Shown here in pieces: positions 1 to 8,354 of a stretch of DNA of 11,458 nt; within the stretch, counting starts at the first letter, position 1, and each line of letters starts with the position of its first letter. Both the position numbers and the translations under genes were made by a program. A model generated the notes under the pieces. It was not told where the DNA came from and made no database searches. It worked only from the letters and a program-made list of their open reading frames with translations. The DNA is from CABHOJ01 sp965649545 (lineage in GTDB: Bacteria; Pseudomonadota; Gammaproteobacteria; Burkholderiales; Methylophilaceae), in NCBI GenBank assembly GCA_965649545.1, contig CBFGLF010000053.1, positions 1 to 11,458 on the forward strand, written 5' to 3'.

Positions 1-1215
1 GAGTTCGATATGCCCGGCTTGTGCGCCGACGCCAAACTGCCGGACACGCTGCTCAAGGCAGGCGTGCTGCACCCGATGTGCGGCGGTGTCGCCGCGCTGA
101 CCGACGATGATCATGCCAATCTCGCGATCTCGGTGGCGGTCAAGCTGATCAATCCAGAACTCAACGTACTGGCGCGTGCCGAGAACAACGATACCGCGGC
201 CAACATGGCCTCATTCGGCACCGACCACATCATCAATCCCTATACCCTGTTCGGCGATCACCTGGCGATGGAGATCCATGCCCTGGGGAGCTACCTGCTG
301 CATGAATGGCTGACCGGTGTGCCCGGCGACAGCCTCTCCTCCCCCGCCTGCCCACCCGTCGGCAAATGGGTGGTCTGCGGTTTCGGCCGCTTCGGCAAAT
401 CCGTGGTCGAGAACCTGCAACGCGAAGGCATGAGCACCATCATCGTCGAAGCCGAACCCGAGATGACGCATTGCCCAAAAGGCACCATCATCGGCAGCGG
501 CACCGATGCCAAGACCCTCTATGAGGCGGGCATCGAAGGCGCAGTGGGGATCGTCGCCGGTACCGACAACGACATCAATAACCTGTCGATCGTCATGACC
601 GCGCGCGAGATCAACCCCAACCTGTTCGTCGTCATCCGCAAGAACAAGCGGTTCAACGAACCGCTGTTCCAGCAGTTCAACGCCGACATCACCATGGATC
701 CGAGCGACATCATCGCCCATGAGTGCCTCGCGCACATGATCTCGCCATTGCTCGCGCACTTCCTCACGCTCGCACGCAACCAGAGCAACGCCTGGGCTAA
801 CCAGCTGATCAGCCGGCTGGTCGAGACCGTGGGCGAATCGGTACCGGAGACCTGGGCGATCTGCATCGACCAGCACGAAGCGCCCGCCGTCGCCAATCTT
901 CTGAGCTGGGGCCTGCCCGTATCGCTCGATGCCCTCATGCGCGATCCGGCCAACCGTGACGAGCAACTCTGGCTGGTTCCGCTGCTGCTCAATCGCGGCG
1001 ACCAGCACATCCTGCTGCCGGACGTTACCACCGACTTGCTGCCGGGCGACCGCATCCTGTTCTGCGGCCGCGAGAGCGCCAAAGCCTATCAATCCTTGCT
1101 GCTCAGTAACCACAAGACCCTGACCTACGTCATCAACGGCCGCGAGATCGCCGAGGGCATCGTCTGGCGCTGGCTGGTCGAGAAGTTCGGCAAAGCCAAA
1201 CCCCGGCCCGAATAG
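1..1215 (+). CDS. Potassium channel / TrkA-type NAD-binding protein, 5' end missing
   Basis: The frame is open from the first base of the window, so the true start lies upstream; 404 codons and a TAG stop are visible. The first ~95 residues look like the second half of one TrkA-N (RCK) domain, with DDDHANLAISVAVKLINP and FGTDHIINPYTLFGD. A second TrkA-N domain begins near nt 367 with the dinucleotide-binding motif GFGRFGKSV (GxGxxGxxV) and a downstream acidic residue in IIVEAEPE. The last ~90 residues, with LLPGDRILFCG, resemble a TrkA-C-like ligand domain. Proteins with two RCK units like this are usually fused to an N-terminal two-helix K+ channel pore and gate K+ flux at the inner membrane in response to NAD(H) or other ligands. 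The pore, if present, is outside the window. It could instead be a free-standing Trk-system subunit, though the tandem RCK pattern favours the channel type. Confidence 0.82.
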   Translation, partial: EFDMPGLCADAKLPDTLLKAGVLHPMCGGVAALTDDDHANLAISVAVKLINPELNVLARAENNDTAANMASFGTDHIINPYTLFGDHLAMEIHALGSYLLHEWLTGVPGDSLSSPACPPVGKWVVCGFGRFGKSVVENLQREGMSTIIVEAEPEMTHCPKGTIIGSGTDAKTLYEAGIEGAVGIVAGTDNDINNLSIVMTAREINPNLFVVIRKNKRFNEPLFQQFNADITMDPSDIIAHECLAHMISPLLAHFLTLARNQSNAWANQLISRLVETVGESVPETWAICIDQHEAPAVANLLSWGLPVSLDALMRDPANRDEQLWLVPLLLNRGDQHILLPDVTTDLLPGDRILFCGRESAKAYQSLLLSNHKTLTYVINGREIAEGIVWRWLVEKFGKAKPRPE

Positions 1216-1241
1216 AAAAAGCCGCCTTCTGGCGGCTTTTT
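1216..1241. terminator. Bidirectional intrinsic terminator
   Basis: A perfect 11-bp stem (AAAAAGCCGCC / GGCGGCTTTTT) with a TTCT loop begins directly after the TAG of the channel gene. Because the stem starts with A's and ends with T's, a U-tract follows the hairpin on either strand. It therefore fits both the rightward channel gene and the convergent glycine-zipper gene, whose stop is 23 bp further right. Confidence 0.9.
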
Positions 1242-1264
1242 CTTACTCAAGGCATCTCTAGAGC

Positions 1265-1915
1265 CTAGTAGTATCGGTGACCCTGTTTCCACCCACGGCG
1301 CTTGTCCCACTGGTGATCGGCACGTCGGACATCATGCCTAGGATCATAGCGACCGTCATATCGATGATCACCTTCGTGATAGCTGATGCGCTCTGCACCA
1401 TGGCCGGGCGCGACCGCCACCCGCACGCGGATCGATTCGCCCGGATAAGTGTCGCTCACCGTGCTGTATTCACGACCGTTGTAACGATAGGTCACCAGAT
1501 AGCCACGATTCACGGTCTGCCAATCATCGACCAGGCCGCAATGTTCGACAGGGCGTGTCGAGTAACCGGTCCTCTGGGTCGCGCCGATACGATCACCGAC
1601 CACGGCACCCACACCAGCGCCCACTGCCGCGCCGGCGACTCGGCCGTTGCCCTTGCCGATCTGGCTGCCTAGCAAACCACCCGCGATACCGCCGATGATG
1701 GCGCCTACCGGCGAGCGATCATAGGTGTTGTAACTCTCGCGCACATATTCGGTATGACACTGTTCACGCGGCACGTTGATACGCTCGGTCTGTGGCGTCA
1801 CGGCGATCACGCGCGCATAGTCGAAGTACTCATCATCCGCCGCGGCGGGCATGGAAATACTGGCAATCACCAACGCCGGTGTCGCAAATTTCCATAACAT
1901 GAGGTCTTTACGCAT
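1265..1915 (-). CDS. Exported glycine-zipper 2TM (17 kDa antigen-like) protein
   Basis: 216 residues from the ATG at 1915; the frame extends upstream only to a TTG without signal-peptide logic, whereas the chosen start gives a clean Sec signal. Residues 1-26 are a basic then hydrophobic leader ending SMPAAA, with cleavage likely before DDEYF. Residues 69-111 are a glycine zipper (GAIIGGIAGGLLG, then GAAVGAGVGAVVG), the hallmark of Rickettsia 17 kDa antigen / UmoD-like periplasmic or outer-membrane proteins. Flanking segments DYARVIAVTP and NRGYLVTYRYNGREY are typical of the proteobacterial branch. Two cysteines (C53, C126) bracket the zipper and could form a disulfide. The last ~38 residues are rich in His, Arg, Asp and Tyr. 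The molecular role is unknown; envelope integrity or stress roles have been proposed for relatives. The ribosome site is weak (AGCGAGAAAAG, 1 nt before ATG) and may be masked by a structure. Confidence 0.82.
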   Translation of the reverse strand: MRKDLMLWKFATPALVIASISMPAAADDEYFDYARVIAVTPQTERINVPREQCHTEYVRESYNTYDRSPVGAIIGGIAGGLLGSQIGKGNGRVAGAAVGAGVGAVVGDRIGATQRTGYSTRPVEHCGLVDDWQTVNRGYLVTYRYNGREYSTVSDTYPGESIRVRVAVAPGHGAERISYHEGDHRYDGRYDPRHDVRRADHQWDKRRGWKQGHRYY

Positions 1916-1916
1916 T

Positions 1917-1981
1917 CTTTTCTCGCTTTCTCTTGATCTCCGCAAGTCTGCGGATAGCCATTCAACGTCGAGCGAGAAAAG
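1917..1981 (-). promoter_or_regulatory. Long inverted repeat over the ribosome site of the glycine-zipper gene
   Basis: Plus-strand arms CTTTTCTCGCT (1917-1927) and AGCGAGAAAAG (1971-1981) are perfectly complementary over 11 bp. Between them lies a small 6-bp hairpin, TCCGCA-AGTC-TGCGGA (1939-1954). In the leftward transcript the arm nearest the gene is the purine-rich stretch ending 1 nt before the ATG at 1915, so folding would hide the ribosome-binding region. The pairing is visible in the sequence; a regulatory role is inference. Confidence 0.4.
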
Positions 1982-2019
1982 CCAGCCGACAAAGACGCGC
2001 GGTCCGGCGAGAATTCATG

Positions 2020-2043
2020 ATTTTACGTAGCGTTTTGCTACGT
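2020..2043 (-). promoter_or_regulatory. Candidate promoter -10 with adjoining operator-like inverted repeat
   Basis: The minus strand reads TAAAAT (plus 2020-2025), a 5/6 match to the sigma-70 -10 box, about 105 nt upstream of the glycine-zipper ATG. Next to it, in what would be the -10/-35 spacer, is ACGTAGC-GTTTT-GCTACGT (2025-2043), a perfect 7-bp inverted repeat. No convincing -35 is seen. The repeat lacks a U-tract, so an operator is more likely than a terminator. Confidence 0.3.
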
Positions 2044-2055
2044 TGCTTCGCTATG

Positions 2056-2106
2056 TGACTGCAGTTACTGATATGCGTATCCAGTCAGGGGACACTGCAG
2101 TCACTG
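2056..2106 (+). repeat. Two direct copies of ACTGCAGTYACTG upstream of the pentapeptide gene
   Basis: ACTGCAGTTACTG (2058-2070) and ACTGCAGTCACTG (2094-2106) differ at one base and lie 36 bp apart. Each contains two overlapping palindromes, ACTGCAGT and CAGT-n-ACTG. They sit 36-84 bp upstream of the start codon, where a paired regulator site would be expected. Confidence 0.45.
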
Positions 2107-2130
2107 TCTCCACTTGGGGCAGAATACATG

Positions 2131-2136
2131 AGGAGA
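2131..2136 (+). promoter_or_regulatory. Ribosome binding site deciding the pentapeptide gene start
   Basis: AGGAGA lies 5 nt before the ATG at 2142. It selects this start over the in-frame upstream TTG at 2043, and the resulting protein begins with a proper signal peptide. Confidence 0.75.
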
Positions 2137-2141
2137 ACGTG

Positions 2142-3191
2142 ATGAGAATCCATCAACTGCTGGCAGCGATATGCCTTTCGGTATTTGCCTCTCTGAGCTA
2201 TGCCGGCGAGTTTGGCGACCACTGCACCACGAGCATGGCGGCAGACCTGTTGGTCAAGACGGATTGCACCAGCCACAGCAAGTTCGAGGGCAAGACCTAC
2301 TGCTTTGGCAACGACAAAGCGAAAGCCGCATTCGATGAGGCCAGCAACAAAGCTGACATCATCTCCAAGGCCAGCTTGAATTATGCGAAGTTGATCGCCA
2401 ATGACAGGAGCAAGATCAGTCAGGCCGATGCCATTGCCCAGATAAGCAGCAAGCACTGTGACCTCTCCAACAAGGATGCAGGCTACTTGGAACTGGACGG
2501 CTTGGACCTCCGTCATTGCAACATGGCCAACACTAGCTTCTTCGGCGCCTACCTGCGTGGTGCCAAGCTCAGCGGAGCGAACATGCGAGGGGCCTACCTG
2601 AATCTGGCCAGACTCGAAAAAGCCGATCTCAGCGGGGCAGATCTCACCGATGCCACCATCTTCCAGGCGATCTTCGACCAAACCAACTTCAAAGGTGCCA
2701 ACCTGACCAACGCGCGCATGATCGGCACGCTGGGTAATGTGGACATGCGTGGTGCCAATATCGCAAAAGGGCGCTTCGGCCTGGATATCGGCAACCAGCC
2801 CATGGGTGCGATGCGGTTCGACGCGATCGGCGGCCGGTTCGCAGAGAGCAACTTCGAGGGTGCCGATATCAATCGCGCCAACCTGCAATTCGCCGATCTA
2901 CGTCAAGCCAACCTGCGCAATACCGATCTGTTTCGCGCCGATCTGAGCAAGGCCGATCTGTCTGGTGCCGATCTGACGGGCGCGAACTTGAATGAAGCAG
3001 TACTCGATGGCACGGTGATGTCGAACGTCAAGGGATTAGAAGCCATCAAGGGTTATGACACCAGCAAAGGCAAATGTGTGGATTGCACTATCACCGCCAA
3101 GGCCAGCACCGCCAAGGCCAGCGAAATCGAAATGCCGGTCTCAGCTGCTGCCGGCAAGCAGGCCAGCGCCTGCATGATGCAGAGACATTAA
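2142..3191 (+). CDS. Exported Cys-rich pentapeptide-repeat protein
   Basis: 349 residues. Residues 1-21 form a Sec signal peptide with likely cleavage at SYA|GE, so the protein should be periplasmic or surface-associated. Residues 22-115 are a non-repeat domain with C28, C42, C54 and C106; the stretch CTSHSKFEGKTYCFGNDK followed by KAAFDEASNKA recalls a YHS/TRASH-type metal-binding fold, but this is a visual resemblance only. From about 116 to 298 run pentapeptide repeats of the A(D/N)LxG type, such as ADLSGADLTDA and ADLSKADLSGADLTGANL, which fold into a right-handed quadrilateral beta-helix. A short tail has C312-x-x-C315, a TAKAS duplication and C344. Well-known pentapeptide proteins of the Qnr/MfpA kind are cytoplasmic DNA mimics; export argues against that role here. 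The function is unknown. It is convergent with the Crp/Fnr gene, with a 13-bp gap and no visible terminator. Confidence 0.82.
   Translation: MRIHQLLAAICLSVFASLSYAGEFGDHCTTSMAADLLVKTDCTSHSKFEGKTYCFGNDKAKAAFDEASNKADIISKASLNYAKLIANDRSKISQADAIAQISSKHCDLSNKDAGYLELDGLDLRHCNMANTSFFGAYLRGAKLSGANMRGAYLNLARLEKADLSGADLTDATIFQAIFDQTNFKGANLTNARMIGTLGNVDMRGANIAKGRFGLDIGNQPMGAMRFDAIGGRFAESNFEGADINRANLQFADLRQANLRNTDLFRADLSKADLSGADLTGANLNEAVLDGTVMSNVKGLEAIKGYDTSKGKCVDCTITAKASTAKASEIEMPVSAAAGKQASACMMQRH
3093..3122 (+). repeat. Perfect 15-bp tandem duplication
   Basis: ACCGCCAAGGCCAGC occurs twice in direct succession (3093-3107, 3108-3122), encoding TAKAS-TAKAS near the C-terminus of the pentapeptide protein. 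It keeps the frame and may vary in copy number by slippage. Confidence 0.8.
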
Positions 3192-3204
3192 GACAGCGTG
3201 ACGC

Positions 3205-3867
3205 CTAGGACTGGGCCATCTTGTCCAGCGAGGCACGATCGAGGATCTCGATGTGACCGCGCCCAAGGTTGACCCAACCTTTCTGCTCAAAGCGCTTGAG
3301 CTGGCGGCTCACGACTTCACGGGCCGTGCCCAGCTCAGCCGCCAATTGCTGGTGGGTCCGGTTGATCTGCGCGCCGGGCTCTTCCAGCAACAATTTAGCC
3401 AATCGGGCATCCAGACTGTGGAAGGCGACCTCATCCAGCAGCACGATCAGGTCACTGATCAGGGCTCCGTAGTTCTCCATGACGAACCGCCTGAATACCG
3501 AGGAATCGACCATCAACTGATGGAACACTGGGGCTGGCACAATCACATCCCTGATCGGCTCCTCGACCACAGTTGACGCGGGATAATCACTACGCCCCAG
3601 CAGGCAAGTCGTCGTCAGCACACAGGTTTCGCCAGCCGCGACGCGGTATAGCAATATCTCGCGCCCACTACTCGATATCTTGTAGACACGTGACTGTCCG
3701 GCCAGTCGCATCACGTAAGCGTTGCAAGGCATGCCTTCGGAGTAGCCGATGGTACCTACTGGAGCCTCGACGATACGCGCATGCCTGGCCAGTACCGCTT
3801 TGGCCTCCGGCTCCATCTGCAGAAGCTGAGGGAATTGCTCCAGCCATGCGAGCTGTTCCGAGTTCAT
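3205..3867 (-). CDS. Crp/Fnr-family transcriptional regulator
   Basis: 220 residues, the usual size for the family. Residues ~20-115 fit the cyclic-nucleotide-binding-type beta-barrel (VGTIGYSEGMPCNAYVMRLAGQSRVYK, then LLYRVAAGETCVL); ~125-160 fit the dimer helix; ~165-210 form the winged helix-turn-helix (THQQLAAELGTAREVVSRQL). The recognition helix has E184-x-x-S187-R188, the pattern that in E. coli FNR contacts TTGAT half-sites, whereas CRP has R-E-x-x-G-R. There is no N-terminal cysteine cluster for a 4Fe-4S centre. C48, C82 and C88 (in GETCVLTTTCLLG) are present and could sense redox state. The ATG at 3867 is preceded by AGGGGG 9 nt away. The gene lies 61 bp after pepA on the same strand, with no terminator seen, so it is likely in the same transcript. 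The 61-bp gap shows nothing else convincing. Its effector and targets are unknown. Confidence 0.88.
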   Translation of the reverse strand: MNSEQLAWLEQFPQLLQMEPEAKAVLARHARIVEAPVGTIGYSEGMPCNAYVMRLAGQSRVYKISSSGREILLYRVAAGETCVLTTTCLLGRSDYPASTVVEEPIRDVIVPAPVFHQLMVDSSVFRRFVMENYGALISDLIVLLDEVAFHSLDARLAKLLLEEPGAQINRTHQQLAAELGTAREVVSRQLKRFEQKGWVNLGRGHIEILDRASLDKMAQS

Positions 3868-3928
3868 ATGCGTGTACCCCCTGATGAGTGACGTGAATAT
3901 CGACGGCCAGTGCCGATCAAGTGCCTGC

Positions 3929-5398
3929 CTAACTGATTTCCGATTCCCCCAGCAAGCTGTCGATCAGTTCGAGCGTGAAGCCGACGCCGAAGCCGGTGAC
4001 GTCAGTACCGACAGCACCGAGCCCACCCTTGCGCCGACAGGCGGAAAGATCCACATGCAGCCAGGGCACGTCATGCTCGATGAATTTGGACAGGAAGCGC
4101 GCGGCCAGCACATGGTCAGCCTCGCCGCCTAGCGTACATTGCTTGATGTCGGCGATATCGCTGTCCAGGTCTTCGTCGTAATCCTCATCGAACGGGAACG
4201 CGTTGACGCGCTCGCCCGCGGTGATGCCTACACCCACCGCCTTGCACAGCAACGCCGGCCGGTTGCCGAGCACGCCGCTATAACGGTCGCCCAGGGCCGT
4301 GATCATGCTGCCGGTCAGCGTGGCGTAATCGATCATCAATTCCGGTTTAGCGCGGGAAGCGAGCGTGAGGGTATCCGATAGCACCATGCGCCCCTCGGCG
4401 TCGGTATGCACGATCTCGATGGTCTTGCCATTGAGGGCCGTGACGACGTCGTTCTGCTTGTAAGCTTTGGGGCCAATATGGTTCTGGGCGATGGCCAGCC
4501 AGCAATCGAGTTTCACCGGCAATTTGGCTTTAGTCGCCGCCAGCAGGATCCCCAGCACCACAGCCGAGCCGTTCATATCCTCATGCATGCCGTTCATGTA
4601 GCGCGCCGGCTTCAAATTGTGCCCGCCAGTATCGAAACAGATACCCTTGCCTACAAGCGATATATGCTTCTTTGGCGACTGATGACTGTACGTTAGATGC
4701 ACGATCGCCGCATCTTGTGGCTCGGACCCCTGACCTACGGCAACGAAGGCGCCGGCGCCCATCTTCTTGAGCTTCTTCATGTCGAACGCTTCATGCTGCC
4801 AGCCGTGCGCCTTGGCGAGCGCAGCGATCTTGTCGCGGTAAGCCTCCGGTGTCAGCTCGTTCGGTGGCAATACGGTCAGGCTGCGAGCGAGCGTATTGCC
4901 CTCGGCCCGCGCCAGCACGCCAGCGAAAGCGTCATCCGCTTGCCAGCCATGGATCGCGATGGATTTCAGCGCATGCGACTTCTCCTTGGCCTTGCGGCTG
5001 GGCATGGCTACAGCATTGACCGCAACGACATAGCAAGCTTCCTTCGCCGCCGTCGCCCGTTGCGACTCGTTGCCGAACACAGCGATGACGAGTGACTGCG
5101 GCTTCTCGTCCAGCAGCGGCTTGGCGGCCTTGCGCAATGCGGTATGTCGCACGAAAGCGGCGGCCTTGGCGTCCAATAGCACCCAGCTCAGCAACGCGCC
5201 GCCGGGCGTTTGGGCGGTGACAGGCGCTTTCGCCAGATCGGCATATTTGCTGCGTCTACGCTTCAGCGTCTTTTCAAGCAAGGCGCCGTAGGGCAAGTCT
5301 GCTGGTTTATCTTTTGGCAACACCAGCAAGACATGACTCGCCGAGTCAATCAACTTATCGGTAGCAACTATAGAAGACTGTGTGACTTTGACGGACAT
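3929..5398 (-). CDS. M17-family leucyl aminopeptidase
   Basis: 489 residues, cytosolic, no signal peptide. It should release N-terminal amino acids from peptides using two metal ions, as a hexamer. The N-terminal domain (~1-165) is poorly conserved; the catalytic domain (~170-480) has all expected ligands when aligned by eye with E. coli PepA: K251 and D256 in LVGKGICFDTGG, K264 in NLKPARYM, D274 in HEDMNG, and D333, E335 and R337 in HTDAEGR. The family signature is usually NTDAEGR, and the segment after FDTGG is usually I/L-x-LKP, so H331, GHNLKP and HEDMNG mark a divergent subgroup. The ATG at 5398 follows AAGGGA by 5 nt. It is divergent from aceE and upstream of the Crp/Fnr gene. The E. 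coli PepA role in DNA binding cannot be assumed, so no symbol is given. Confidence 0.9.
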   Translation of the reverse strand: MSVKVTQSSIVATDKLIDSASHVLLVLPKDKPADLPYGALLEKTLKRRRSKYADLAKAPVTAQTPGGALLSWVLLDAKAAAFVRHTALRKAAKPLLDEKPQSLVIAVFGNESQRATAAKEACYVVAVNAVAMPSRKAKEKSHALKSIAIHGWQADDAFAGVLARAEGNTLARSLTVLPPNELTPEAYRDKIAALAKAHGWQHEAFDMKKLKKMGAGAFVAVGQGSEPQDAAIVHLTYSHQSPKKHISLVGKGICFDTGGHNLKPARYMNGMHEDMNGSAVVLGILLAATKAKLPVKLDCWLAIAQNHIGPKAYKQNDVVTALNGKTIEIVHTDAEGRMVLSDTLTLASRAKPELMIDYATLTGSMITALGDRYSGVLGNRPALLCKAVGVGITAGERVNAFPFDEDYDEDLDSDIADIKQCTLGGEADHVLAARFLSKFIEHDVPWLHVDLSACRRKGGLGAVGTDVTGFGVGFTLELIDSLLGESEIS

Positions 5399-5435
5399 GG
5401 AATTCCCTTAAAAGCTAATAAATACAAGACTTACA

Positions 5436-5504
5436 GCGAATATGACGATTTTTCGCGAGCGCCTAAAAACTTGACCAAACGGCCCAAAATCGCCAATATG
5501 GCGA
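5436..5504. promoter_or_regulatory. Duplicated element with palindrome in the pepA/aceE divergent region
   Basis: GCGAATATGACGA (5436-5448) and GCCAATATGGCGA (5492-5504) match at 11 of 13 bases, 56 bp apart. The second is part of TCGCCA-ATA-TGGCGA (5490-5504), a perfect 6-bp inverted repeat. This placement between two divergent genes fits a paired operator. No known regulator site is recognised; it does not match the E. coli PdhR box ATTGGTnnnACCAAT. Confidence 0.35.
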
Positions 5505-5545
5505 CTTCGTAAAAAACCAAGATTTCGGCCCAGCTTCCACTTAAG

Positions 5546-5559
5546 CTGATTATACTCAA
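5546..5559 (+). promoter_or_regulatory. Near-FNR box overlapping a candidate aceE -10 element
   Basis: CTGAT-TATA-CTCAA matches the FNR/DNR consensus TTGAT-N4-ATCAA at 8 of 10 positions. It overlaps TATACT (5551-5556), a possible -10 for aceE about 115 nt upstream of the ATG, and on the other strand a perfect TATAAT (plus 5549-5554). No good -35 is seen for either direction. A regulator bound here would be expected to block a promoter using that -10. The rest of 5399-5669 shows only the elements listed and the aceE ribosome site. Confidence 0.35.
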
Positions 5560-5669
5560 GCGGCCTGATGTTGCCTGCATCGACGCTTTCCTGACATGAC
5601 TGTTTTAGGGAAAAACCGAGCCTCCGTTCGAGCGCCGGACACATCCCCAAGTTTCCCGGAGATTAATAC

Positions 5670-8324
<2,655 letters not shown>

Positions 8325-8354
8325 CAGAGACGATCTCCAAGGAAAACATAGAGC

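Noticed and set aside
211..1113. 300-codon minus-strand frame inside the channel gene
   Set aside because: It is in register with the sense codons of a well-recognised protein, has no recognisable domain and is explained by GC-rich codon bias.
2025..2043. Hairpin ACGTAGC/GCTACGT as a terminator
   Set aside because: No T-tract follows on either strand and it lies between two divergent gene starts, so an operator is more likely.
2043..2141. Longer N-terminus for the pentapeptide protein, starting at TTG 2043
   Set aside because: It would bury the signal peptide and include the palindromic control elements; AGGAGA at 2131 clearly serves the ATG at 2142.
2085..2888. 267-codon minus-strand frame over the pentapeptide gene
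   Set aside because: It mirrors the repeated A(D/N)L codons of the sense gene, giving a pseudo-repetitive antisense product; no ribosome site or domain was recognised.
3915..3920. TTGAT half-site (minus strand) upstream of the Crp/Fnr gene as an autoregulatory FNR box
   Set aside because: Only one half-site is present; the second half at the required spacing does not match.
5408..5650. 80-codon minus-strand frame in the pepA/aceE intergenic region
   Set aside because: It begins with TTG, lacks a clear ribosome site and has no recognised domain; it covers the likely control region of aceE.
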